NCBI RefSeq assembly: GCF_001895025.1
Contig: NZ_BCXI01000017.1
Span: forward strand, 62,001-126,000
Direction of reading: 5' to 3'
Source of the DNA: Rhodococcus zopfii NBRC 100606 = JCM 9919
GTDB taxonomy: Bacteria; Actinomycetota; Actinomycetes; Mycobacteriales; Mycobacteriaceae
DNA: 64,000 nt
Positions within the stretch are counted from its first letter, which is position 1. Every line of letters begins with the position of its first letter. The translations under genes and the position numbers were made by a program. The notes beneath the pieces are model-generated. The model was not told the origin of the DNA. It saw nothing but the letters and a program-made list of their open reading frames with translations, and did no database searches. Positions 8,672 through 17,500 of this stretch are shown piece by piece.

Positions 8672-9052
8672 CTAGAGTTCGTCGAGCGCGATCAGGCCAT
8701 CTTGCACGGCCCGCGCTACGAGTGCCGCCTTGGTGGAGGCGGGGCGTCCTACCAGGGCGTATTTCCGTCGGATCCGCATCAGGTGTGTGCTCACCGTGCT
8801 TTCGGTGACATACAGTCGGCTCGCAACAACGCCCTTGGAGTCGCTGCGCAGCCACTCGAGGAGAACCTCGACTTCGCGGGACGACAGCTTGGGGCGAAGG
8901 ACGCTCGTCTGTCGATGCGACAGCGGAGGATGGCATCGAAGCACTGCCGGGGACCGCGGAGTGGGTGGCGGATACAACGCGTCCAACTCTCCGCCGAGGG
9001 CCGCGCGTTCTGCGACGCTTCGATAGGGGACGTGGTCGAGTGTGCTGGTCAC
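8672..9052 (-). CDS. LuxR-type helix-turn-helix regulator (short, no receiver domain)
   Basis: The start is GTG 9052, with GAGGAG 5 bases upstream, although the frame is open further. The 126-residue product has an N-terminal segment of about 60 residues without a receiver domain. A LuxR/NarL DNA-binding domain follows: LSSREVEVLLEWLRSDSKG, then VTESTVSTHLMRIRRKYA as the recognition region. Its C-terminus (GRPASTKAALVARAVQDGLI) matches that of the response regulator upstream (GRPAPSKTDLYKRALEDGYL), so the two are paralogues. It lies downstream of the kinase genes on the same strand. It may act as an output regulator or compete for the same operator. Confidence 0.75.
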   Translation of the reverse strand: MTSTLDHVPYRSVAERAALGGELDALYPPPTPRSPAVLRCHPPLSHRQTSVLRPKLSSREVEVLLEWLRSDSKGVVASRLYVTESTVSTHLMRIRRKYALVGRPASTKAALVARAVQDGLIALDEL

Positions 9053-9301
9053 GGTATCTCCTCGCGGGGTATGCCGCATGCCTCTTCGGGCAGTTGGTTT
9101 CGAGGTCCGACCGTATGTCGCCGGGAGGTGCGCGACCAGACCGATCTTCCTCGACCTGCAAACCACGGTCATAATTACTTGAAGAAAACAACAATATTCC
9201 GGGGCGGCCGCACACCATCTTCGGTTCCGCTCTGCCCACCGAACCGATTCGCTTTGATTCTCCACCGCCGCAGAGACATACACGCGCCACCGAGGAATGA
9301 A

Positions 9302-10342
9302 TTAATCGGATGGTGGGCGCGCGTGGCCGTCCTGACCGAACTCGGTCCGACGTGTGCCAGTGTCGGCGCTGGTCAAGACCGTCGCCAGGCTCGGCCGTCC
9401 AGGTGGTAGGACGCGGACAGTGATCGACCCTGTCCGGGCGGTGTCGATTTCGGCAGTGATCGCTGCCAGGAGCTTGTCTTGAATGTCGGTGGTCACCTCG
9501 TCGAGCCCGTGCTCGTCGAAGAGATTGACCTCGACTCCGCGGCTGCGCGCGGCCCGGGTGGCGGCCGCGACGCGGGTGGCCGTGAGCGCGGGTGCTCGCA
9601 GACTGTCGCGCAGTTGAGCCTCGAGCAGGGTGCATTCGAACAGGTCTGCTTCGTCGAGTTCGTCGGCGGTGGCGATGCGGTCGAGGAGTGGTCGGGCGAG
9701 CGTGTCGAGACGAGCGAGTTGTGCGTCGCGCTCGCGCATCATGGTGTCGGCGGCAGCTTCGGCTGCGGCATTGTGCAGGGATCGCTTGCGCAGTTCGAAG
9801 ATTGTGCGAGCCATCGGCCGGATGGTGAGCGCGAAGAAGGTCGACATCAGCAGCGGTGCGAAGTTGATCACCGATATGGCCAGCCCGTGGAGTCCGCCCT
9901 GTCCAGTGGCGGCCGCCCACACTATGCAGACTCCGATCATCAGCAGGAATCCGACCCACGCCGCGAGTGTGCGGCCGCGGACGCACATGAAGGTGTAGAT
10001 GGCTGTGGCCGCACTGAGTGGCCATGTCTGCCAGTGATGGGCCATGGGGACGGGCAGGACCGCGAACACCATCGCCGAGGTGCCGGGCCCGATGCAGGCG
10101 AGCGCGACCGTCGTTGCGAGGGGGAGCGGGTCGCCGGGCACCGTCACCAAGGACAGTGCTCCGAGGCTGGCTACCCCCACGGCCAGCGCAACGGGCCAGT
10201 ACGGCTCGATGCCGTCGCGGAAGGTGTACGCCAGCACCGCTATGGTAAGGGCGTAGAAGGCAACCAGGGCGAGGGCGGTGCGGGTGTGCATGCCTAACAG
10301 TTCCCGCACATCCCGGGTCCCATCCGCGGGTGGCCGTCTCAT
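9302..10342 (-). CDS. Membrane pseudo-histidine kinase
   Basis: The start is ATG 10342, which overlaps the stop of the upstream kinase as ATGA. The product has 346 residues. The first 190 form about six membrane segments, laid out like the adjacent DesK-type kinase. A helical linker (residues about 190-260) follows where a dimerisation domain would be, but the phospho-acceptor histidine box is missing. The end of the protein resembles a worn HATPase domain (LLAAITAEIDTARTGSITV, then a beta strand) that lacks the Asn box and the DxGxG loop. So it probably does not phosphorylate. It may modulate or sense for the catalytic partner through heterodimers, which is inference. Confidence 0.7.
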   Translation of the reverse strand: MRRPPADGTRDVRELLGMHTRTALALVAFYALTIAVLAYTFRDGIEPYWPVALAVGVASLGALSLVTVPGDPLPLATTVALACIGPGTSAMVFAVLPVPMAHHWQTWPLSAATAIYTFMCVRGRTLAAWVGFLLMIGVCIVWAAATGQGGLHGLAISVINFAPLLMSTFFALTIRPMARTIFELRKRSLHNAAAEAAADTMMRERDAQLARLDTLARPLLDRIATADELDEADLFECTLLEAQLRDSLRAPALTATRVAAATRAARSRGVEVNLFDEHGLDEVTTDIQDKLLAAITAEIDTARTGSITVRVLPPGRPSLATVLTSADTGTRRTEFGQDGHARPPSD

Positions 10343-11526
10343 TCGCTTGCCCGCCACGACAGCAGCACCCGCGTCCCCCTGCCCGGTTGCGACTCCACGA
10401 CGGCGTCGCCTCCGGGTAGCTGCCGCAGGCGCCCCACAATGCTGACCGCGACCCCCAGCCGATGTGGTGACACCGCAGACACGTCGAACCCCCTGCCATT
10501 GTCGAGGACTTCGACCTTGAGTTGTCCCGGTCGAATACGTACGCTAACGGAGCGCTCGGCTTTCTCCCCGGCGTGGAGCATGCTGTTGCGGACCGCCTCG
10601 CTCACGGCGGCGCCGATCGTGCGCACCGCCTCGGCGGGCAGCGATGCGGGCATCGCCTGCGGTTCGAGATCCGCGCGAACCGCGATGCTAGGGGCGACCG
10701 CCGTGGCAGACGTCCGCAGATGCGCCACGGCGGTCTTGGCATCAAAGTCGTCGTCTGGTGCCGGATTCCGGAACTCGTCCAAACGCACGATCGCGTGCTT
10801 GGCCTGACGCGACACCGCCGGGCCCGCGCCTAGGCGGGCCGCCGACAACAATGTCGCCATCACATGGTCATGGATCAGCGCCCCGAACCGCTTGCGTTCG
10901 GCCAGCCGGGCGGCGGCACGCGCTGCGTGGGCAGCGGCTTCGTGCGAAGTGGCCCGGGTGTCGTCCAGGATCCGTCCCGTCCGCAGCGCCATGATGGCCG
11001 CCGCCACGAACAGCAGGCAGAACATGAATCCGAACATGATGTCCGGGAGGAGGGGGCCATTGACCCGGCCCACATGCGAGCCGTGGTTGAACACCTGAAC
11101 CGCGACAGTGGCTACGAGCAGGTATCCGACCGCGATGCCGGCGGGCCATGCCAGTGTTGCGGCCAGAGCGGCAAGTCCGGGAAAGAGCACCAACCAGAAG
11201 CCGGTCCGATCCGGACTCGGCGGCCCGACCCACGCCAACGGCCACGTCAGTGCGATTCCCATGTATGCCGTCGCGGCGACCGCGGCCACCGTCCGAATCC
11301 GGCCCGCGCCTTCGCGCACCCCCGCGGCGCCGAGCCAGAGACCGGACCCGAACACCACTGCCACCGCCACCGGCGTCCACCATGTCCACAGGTAGCCGGC
11401 GAAGGAGATGATGTTCGGAAGCAACAGCAGCAGATAGAAGATGTAGCCGGCACCGATGAATTGCGCGAAGGCCCGCACGATTCGATCCGATGAGGACTCC
11501 GAACCCGCAGCGTCTCCGACGGTCAT
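10339..11526 (-). CDS. Sensor histidine kinase (NarL/DesK type)
   Basis: A 395-residue kinase whose ATG overlaps the regulator stop as ATGA. Five to six membrane helices fill residues 20-190. A HisKA_3-type dimerisation helix contains the phospho-acceptor region ERKRFGALIHDHVMATLL. The HATPase domain has the N box (AVSEAVRNSMLHAG), the G1 box (VLDNGRGFD) and the G2 glycines (GGDAVVESQPGRGTRV). It should sense a signal at the membrane and phosphorylate the regulator encoded just upstream. The overlap of regulator, kinase and pseudokinase implies translational coupling and a fixed ratio. Confidence 0.9.
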   Translation of the reverse strand: MTVGDAAGSESSSDRIVRAFAQFIGAGYIFYLLLLLPNIISFAGYLWTWWTPVAVAVVFGSGLWLGAAGVREGAGRIRTVAAVAATAYMGIALTWPLAWVGPPSPDRTGFWLVLFPGLAALAATLAWPAGIAVGYLLVATVAVQVFNHGSHVGRVNGPLLPDIMFGFMFCLLFVAAAIMALRTGRILDDTRATSHEAAAHAARAAARLAERKRFGALIHDHVMATLLSAARLGAGPAVSRQAKHAIVRLDEFRNPAPDDDFDAKTAVAHLRTSATAVAPSIAVRADLEPQAMPASLPAEAVRTIGAAVSEAVRNSMLHAGEKAERSVSVRIRPGQLKVEVLDNGRGFDVSAVSPHRLGVAVSIVGRLRQLPGGDAVVESQPGRGTRVLLSWRASE

Positions 11527-12233
11527 CGCCGGTCCGGGCGTCTGGGGATCGGCAGATAACCGTCCTCGAGCGCTCGCTTGTACAGGTCGGTCTTGCTCGG
11601 TGCCGGGCGACCGGCCTCGGCGTACTTGGTGCGAATTCGTTGCAGGTACTCGGTCACGGTCGGCGTTGCCAGACCCGTCAAGCGGGCGACCCGTTCCGTC
11701 GTCTCCCCGGAGGCGTACAACTCCAAAACATGCAGTTGCCGGGGGCTCAGCCCGACCTCGGACAGCGCCGGATCACTGTCGATGGCGGCGGCCCAGTCGG
11801 TGGTGACCACCTGCTCACCGAAGGCGGCAGCGCGAATCGCCTGCACCACCACCGCGTTGGTCTCGGACTTGCGTACCACTCCGAGTACCCCTGCCGCCGC
11901 TGCTAAGCGCACCAGGTACGGGTCCTCACCGCCGGTAAATACCAGAGTTCCGATGCCGCCCGCGGTCAACCGCTGCACGTTCCCGGTCGGCGAGGAACCG
12001 TCGCTCAGCCGCAAGTCGAGAATCACTAGATCGAGATCGGATGTCACGGCCAACAACTCGTCGACAGTCGGGGCACAGGCCACCAGCGTCAAATCGGCCT
12101 GGTCGGCAAGCATCGCCGACAAGCCCGACACCACCGATTCGTGGTCCTCGACGGCGCCGATTCGGCGGGGCAGTCGACGAAGTGGCTCTGAGAGGCATGT
12201 GTCACCGTCGTGACGTCGGATTCTCACGAACAC
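11523..12233 (-). CDS. Two-component response regulator, NarL/LuxR family
   Basis: The start is taken as GTG 12233 because GGGAGG lies 8 bases upstream; nearby in-frame starts would alter only the unconserved N-terminus. The product has about 236 residues. The receiver domain has the acidic pair in GAVEDHESV, the phospho-acceptor Asp in LVILDLRLSDG, Thr in VFTGGED and Lys in VVRKSE. The C-terminal LuxR domain (LSPRQLHVLELYASGETTER, VTEYLQRIRTKYA) binds DNA. It is the first gene of the regulator-kinase-pseudokinase set. The two flanking LuxR-type genes share a C-terminal signature. Confidence 0.88.
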   Translation of the reverse strand: MFVRIRRHDGDTCLSEPLRRLPRRIGAVEDHESVVSGLSAMLADQADLTLVACAPTVDELLAVTSDLDLVILDLRLSDGSSPTGNVQRLTAGGIGTLVFTGGEDPYLVRLAAAAGVLGVVRKSETNAVVVQAIRAAAFGEQVVTTDWAAAIDSDPALSEVGLSPRQLHVLELYASGETTERVARLTGLATPTVTEYLQRIRTKYAEAGRPAPSKTDLYKRALEDGYLPIPRRPDRR

Positions 12234-12371
12234 TCTGATCGCCTCCCGCACCGAAAGTGTTTCATCGCCGCCCTCATGTAGCTCGAATCGAAGGGGTTGC
12301 GGCGCACGTACACCGTCGCAGTTACCGCCGCGGACCGGATCGACGATGGCGCCGACGTAGAGACTCCGCGG

Positions 12372-12665
12372 CTACCTCCGCTCGCGCGCGTATGCCTCTG
12401 AAAGTCGAGCGTATTCGGCACGTGCACGAACATGCTCGACATGGCGGCACGGTTCGGGATCTTTGTACCGTGGAAGAACAAGAATTAGCGGCCAGATGCT
12501 CATCAGGAACGTTGCTCCGCTGAAGAACGCATTCCAACCACCATTGATAATCTTGATCGGAACACCGTGCTTCTTCCAATAATAGTTCTTCACGACAGGG
12601 ATGCTGATCAAGAAATAGACGGTACAGAAAACAAGCCAGTAGAGCAGGAATTCCGTGGAATCCAT
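12372..12665 (-). CDS. Small membrane protein
   Basis: A 97-residue protein from ATG 12665 with AAGGAG 7 bases upstream. Two hydrophobic helices are visible (FLLYWLVFCTVYFLISIPV and ATFLMSIWPLILVL), separated by a basic loop (YYWKKHGVPIKI). The tail is charged and helical (RARAEYARLSEAYARERR). I do not recognise a family. It lies upstream of the two-component genes on the same strand, 138 bases away, and could belong to the signalling set. Confidence 0.7.
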   Translation of the reverse strand: MDSTEFLLYWLVFCTVYFLISIPVVKNYYWKKHGVPIKIINGGWNAFFSGATFLMSIWPLILVLPRYKDPEPCRHVEHVRARAEYARLSEAYARERR

Positions 12666-12781
12666 GACGATTCTCCTTGCGCTCGCACGGCGAATGGCGG
12701 TTGATCGACCTAGGATGAGTAGATCAAGCTAGCGGGACCGCGAATCGGAGGGACAGCCCGACAAACTTGTTGCTTGGACTC

Positions 12782-12820
12782 GTGAGGGCGGGGCCCGCAA
12801 AATCCGCGGGCCCCACTCAC
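12782..12820 (-). terminator. Strong hairpin behind the microprotein gene
   Basis: The left arm 12782-12798 pairs with the right arm 12806-12820: a 9-bp GGGGCCCGC/GCGGGCCCC stem, a small internal loop and a 5-bp GTGAG/CTCAC base. It lies 4 bases past the stop of the 39-codon gene. There is no clear T-run, so termination may depend on hairpin strength alone. Confidence 0.65.
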
Positions 12821-12823
12821 GTC

Positions 12824-12943
12824 CTATTTCTGCCCCGTGCCCTTACACGCCGCGCAGTTGACCCAATTTCCGAAATCACTGTGCCCACCCGTTCCATTGC
12901 AACGTGGGCACGTCGCCCGACCCATCCTGCGCAAGAACTTCAT
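12824..12943 (-). CDS. 39-residue zinc-knuckle microprotein
   Basis: ATG 12943 follows an AAAGGGGA ribosome site, and the frame ends in TAG at 12824. The product has two CxxCxGxG-type knuckles: CPRCNGTGG at residues 12-20 and CAACKGTG at 30-37, with the linker HSDFGNWVN between. Such paired motifs bind one zinc ion in DnaJ-type zinc-binding domains. A basic N-terminus (MKFLRRMGR) could contact nucleic acid or membrane. A strong hairpin directly follows the stop. The start, ribosome site, motif pair and terminator together support a real gene. Its role is unknown. Confidence 0.65.
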   Translation of the reverse strand: MKFLRRMGRATCPRCNGTGGHSDFGNWVNCAACKGTGQK

Positions 12944-13571
12944 TCTGATCCCCTTTCACATAGACCGATACAGCTATGATTTTCACACTCGTATACCGAA
13001 ACGCGCTATCGCTCGAACGGGTGACACGCAAGGACACATGTGTCCAATGAATTACCGAAACCTGCGGGTGGGCGCGGCGATGAATGACTCGAACTTGTAG
13101 TAGGCGGTTCGAGCGCGACGGGGTCTTCGGGCAGACCATCTTCGGACAAACCAAATGAGGGTTGGCGTGCCGAGAACACCGAGTTGCCAGTCCCTTCTGG
13201 ATCTGCGCGAGTTCCGAATGGGTAGTCGTCGCAGCTACGCACGAGAGTGGTGAGCGCAGGCAGAACCTCGACAGCATGCCGCTGGTGTGGGTGTTCGCCG
13301 ATGTCGCTGTGGTCACCGGGGGACTGTTCCAGTCGGGATTGACTTCCCTAGGTTGTTCACGATCGTGAGCGTCGCGCGCTGACGTTAATCTCTGTGGCGT
13401 CATATTTCGGCCGGGAGAACTCCGGCCGGCCAGTCGTTTGTTAACTGCGGTGCTTCTCACCATATGCCTTGTGGATCGGCACATGTCGGTCGAACGGGGG
13501 ATGTCCGGCGATCAGCATTGGTGTGAGCATGGTGACCGAAAAGCGTGTGGCCAGCGAGTTGCGGAGGAAAT
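12944..13571. other. Intergenic, no gene seen
   Basis: 628 bp between two divergently oriented genes (the microprotein on minus, the secreted protein on plus). It should hold both promoters. Several frames are open but none has a ribosome site, a domain or consistent codon use. Confidence 0.4.
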
Positions 13572-14108
13572 ATGTTAGGCAGATCAGCAGTTCAGTACGT
13601 CCGGGTCCGCAACGCGGTCGGCATCGCGGTAGCTCTGGCCGCGGCCTCCGTCGCTGCTCCTGCCACGGCGTCTACGAGCCCGCTGACCGGAAGCGCTGGC
13701 AGCAGCGATACCGGCAGCAGCGTCGTCGACCTTGGCAGCAGCGTCGTCGACCTCGGCAGCAGCATTGTCGGCAGTGGCAGTAGCGGGCTCTTTGCGCCGA
13801 CCCAACGGTGCGATGAATCGACCCTGTCCGGCGGCGAAGGCATCACCGACACTGTGCATCAGCTCGGTAGAGGGGGGCCGACGTCGTTCGTTCTGCGTTT
13901 TGAGACCTACGACGTCCCGGACCAGATCGAGGTCTTCTACGAAGGAGCCCTGCTCCACAACACCGGCTATATCGGCGACAACGTCAACGAAGGAACTGGT
14001 TCGGCAATGATCAATGTGCCGGCTGGGAATGCGACGTCGGTATTGGTCCGTGTCACCGGTCTCAGCGGCACCGATTGGGATTACACCGTCCACTGTCCGA
14101 TCGTGTGA
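13572..14108 (+). CDS. Secreted protein with GSSVVDL repeats
   Basis: The start is ATG 13572, with GGAGG 4 bases upstream, giving 178 residues. A Sec signal peptide (RNAVGIAVALAAASVAAPATAS) is followed by a low-complexity Gly/Ser region with three 7-residue repeats of the type GSSVVDL. The C-terminal 100 residues form a beta-rich domain (SFVLRFETYDVPDQIEVFY, VLVRVTGLSGTDWDYTVHC) with two cysteines that could form a disulphide. It resembles extracellular binding modules of the pre-peptidase C-terminal kind, but I cannot assign it firmly. It is transcribed alone. Confidence 0.75.
   Translation: MLGRSAVQYVRVRNAVGIAVALAAASVAAPATASTSPLTGSAGSSDTGSSVVDLGSSVVDLGSSIVGSGSSGLFAPTQRCDESTLSGGEGITDTVHQLGRGGPTSFVLRFETYDVPDQIEVFYEGALLHNTGYIGDNVNEGTGSAMINVPAGNATSVLVRVTGLSGTDWDYTVHCPIV
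13713..13770 (+). repeat. 21-bp in-frame tandem repeat, nearly three units
   Basis: The unit GGCAGCAGCGTCGTCGACCT plus one base occurs at 13713, 13734 and 13755, with the third copy diverged. It encodes the GSSVVDL repeats of the secreted protein. Copy number could vary between strains. Confidence 0.75.
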
Positions 14109-14552
14109 CCTTCGACCGGTCTCCGGGACAGTGGCCAAAGGCCGTCATCGGAGCCGCCACCATCTCGCATCGTGCCCGTGGGTCTTTCTCATAGACCCAC
14201 TGGCACTCTCACCTCCGCTTGGTACGTGAGGGGGCTGCCGCGGATGCGGCAGGATCCGTGGCGATGTCAGCAACAACATGATCGAGTGGAGCGTGCGTGC
14301 CGAAACCTCGCTCGCCGCCGAAGAGGCTGCGCTCGGATGCGGCTGTCAACCATCTCGATGGATGTTGCGCCGGTAGGGGGCGAAGACGCCGCTCAGCTTC
14401 GCGGTCATGTGGTCTCTGATCAGCCGCAGGAAATCCCACTGTCGACACACTCTCACGGCTCCGCAATACGCAATTCACCGATCGATGGACACCCCCCTGC
14501 CGGGAGGACGGCTAACATCACAGGGCTGCTGATGCGCAAATTAGGAGGGCAT
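14109..14552. other. Leader region of the TerD-FtsK operon
   Basis: 444 bp ahead of the GTG start at 14553. The frame of the large protein is open through it but shows no conserved sequence and no ribosome site, so I treat it as untranslated. The operon promoter should be here. No clear operator was seen. Confidence 0.4.
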
Positions 14553-17500
14553 GTGCTGGCTGAATTGGTGAAGGGACAGAACATGCCTCTCCCCGGCACC
14601 GCTGTGCGCGTGGCGATCACAGCGGCAACGCCGTTGGACGTCTCCGCGGTGGTAGTCGGGAAAGACGGCAAGGCCCGCCGGGACGAAGACTTCGTGTTCT
14701 ACAACGCGCCGACGCATCCCACCGGAATCGCACTCATAGCGGCCGGTACCGCCCTGGACTGCGAACTCGGACGCGCCGATCCCGACGCGGAAAAGGTTGT
14801 TGTGTTGCTGTCAGCCGATGACCGACCTGTTCCCGCATTCGAGGTGCGCCTGGTGACGGCCGGAGCCGACACCTCCGAGTCCTTTGCTCGGTTCCTGGTC
14901 GCACCGTCACACAACGAGACCGTGGTAATCGCCGTCGAACTGTACCTGCGCAACGACCAGTGGAAGGTCCGCGCCGTCGGCCAAGGATATGACGATGGAC
15001 TGGCCGGGGCAGCAAAGGATCTAGGAATCGAGATCGAGGACGCCCCCGACGTCACACCGCACACCCCAGCTGATCCTCAAATCAGTTCTACACCCGCACA
15101 TCAGGATGGCCCCGCCGGACCACTCGACTCCTCGCCAGCTGCCTCCCCACTCCCGATCACTCCCGAACCGGCCGTCGCCCCGCAAGCGCGGAGCGCCCCG
15201 GTGGTTGGGCCCGCAGCAGAACCGCAGCTAGTCGAACGGGCCCGCCGTTTGGACGTCGACATATCCGCTCAGCGTCGGCTGACCGAGATCTCATCGATGC
15301 TCACACGGCTGGTCGAGGTCATAGCCAGCACCTACCCACAGACCGAAATCGACCGCCGGATCACCGCCCTCGACCACACATACTCCAGTCGCTCCGAGCA
15401 GCTCAGCAAGACGATGGAGACTCTTCGATCGGCCCTGTACCACAAGTACCGAAGCAAACTTCCCAATGGGTGGGATCAGCTGAGCGACTATCCGAACACC
15501 AACGCGCCGACAACACCAGACCGATGGACGGACGAAGGCAACGCGCTGATTCAGCAAATCGTCCAATCCGGACCCGTCTTGCTCAAGGCCAACCGCCTAA
15601 CGTTGATGTCAGAGCTGGTGAACGCGACCCGCGCGCTGCTCAGCTCCTACAAGAGGGCGGTAACTACCCTCGAAGATGAAACTGCACGCAGACACCAAGC
15701 CATCTACGAAGACGAGTTCTCGACATTTGTGCGCAAGGCCGAGTCGTCGGGACACTCAGCGATTCGCACCTGGGAAGCCAGCGCCCGTGCGACGCTGCCT
15801 CACCCACACCATACGATCCGCCCGGTATGGCTGTCGGATGTCGCCGCGACTGCATTGACCACCGGCGTGGGCACCTTACATTTTCCGCTCGGACAGGTCG
15901 CCGCCACTTCCGTCAACTACGACCTGGGCGTGAATCCGGGCCGCTCGACCTCCACCACACTGAGCAAGCGCACGGACCTTCCTCTGTCCCGGGCAGTCCA
16001 TTCGATTCCCTACATCGTGGATCTCGACGAATGCGGCGGCTTCGTCACGGACGACAGGCGCATCGTCGAAAACGTGGTGTTGGACATGCTGGCCTTGCTG
16101 CCGGCCGGAAGGGTCAAGATCGACGCAGTCGACCCTGTTGAACTCGGCGCTTCCCTGAATTTCCTCTACGGTCTCGGGGATGCAGGCCCGAAGGTGTTCG
16201 GGGACAAGATATGGGGCAGCCACAACATCAGCGAATTGCTGATAGAACTAGAAAACCACGTTGCGTTCGTAACGCAGAAATACCTACAGGGCACGCACGA
16301 GACACTGACCAGCTACAATCGAGAGGCCGGTGAGGTCGCCGAGCCGTACCGGCTGGTGTTGCTGTTCGATCATCCAAAATCGTTCTCCAAGGACGGCGAG
16401 AACTGGGACCGAGAGGCCCTGACCAGGTTACGCCGTCTGGCTGACGTCGGCCGGCGGGCCGGTGTGTTCCTCCTTGCCACTGTCCCAGCGGCCACCTCAC
16501 CACACGAGGCCGTCAAACCAGCAGAACTGAGCGCATTAGCCTCGGCCATGACCAGCGGCCGAGACCCGGAGATCGTACAAGCGTTGGGTCTTCCGACCAG
16601 TGGATCCAGAAAGGGACCGGTGCATCTGTCGGACATCATCTGGCAGCTGACATCGGACACCCCGCCTACCGAGCAGCAGTTGGCTGATCTCCTTGCACAT
16701 ATCGAACGCCAGATGCACGCTGCGGCGAACGTGCAAGTCGACCCGGCCAAGGTATACGCACTCGCACAGGCCGAGGCGCACCGCGCCGCTGCCAAGGGGA
16801 CTCGACCTGACCAGGTCATCGCCGATCCCCACAATCCGAAGACCTGGTGGAGCGATCATTCCGCCAATGCTGCGGTGTCCCGATTCGGGCGCATGGGCGC
16901 TTCAAATGTTGCGGAACTGCGCATCGATTCCGGGGATTTTCCAGGCGCACTCGTCGGCGGTCGTACCGGTTCCGGAAAATCAGTGTTGCTGCACTCCTTG
17001 ATTCTCGGCTGGGCGATGCAGTACCCGCCGGAAGAACTCGAGTTCTACCTGATCGACTTCAAAGAGGGCGTGGAGTTCAAACCATACGCAGCCGGGCTGT
17101 TGCCTCACGCTCGCATCGTGGCGATCGAAACCAACCGTGATTTCGGTATCAGCGTCCTCGAAAGCCTGGACGAGGAGATCGAGAAGCGAGGAGAACTCTT
17201 CAAAGCAGTGGGCGGCGGAGAGGTCAATTTCGGCACCTACCGGAGTCAGTCCGGCGAACAACTGCCGCGGATCATCCTGGTCATCGACGAGTTCCACATG
17301 ATGCTGGAAGAAGAAGACGAGGCCAGCCGAAAGGCTGCGGCGCTGATCGAACGGGTCATCCGGCAAGGACGTGCCTTCGGCGTTCACGCAGTCCTTGCGT
17401 CTCAATCCGTGTCCGGAAGCGCCCAGAAAATTCGTGTGGCCCTTGATCAGATCAAGACTCGACTGGTTCTGTCGAGCTCGTCGAAAGACTCCGAGCTTCT

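Noticed and set aside
8658-10499. 613-codon minus-strand frame in the kinase region
   Set aside because: Lies in another frame of the same strand as the LuxR and pseudokinase genes; it is Arg/His/Pro-rich and has no ribosome site.
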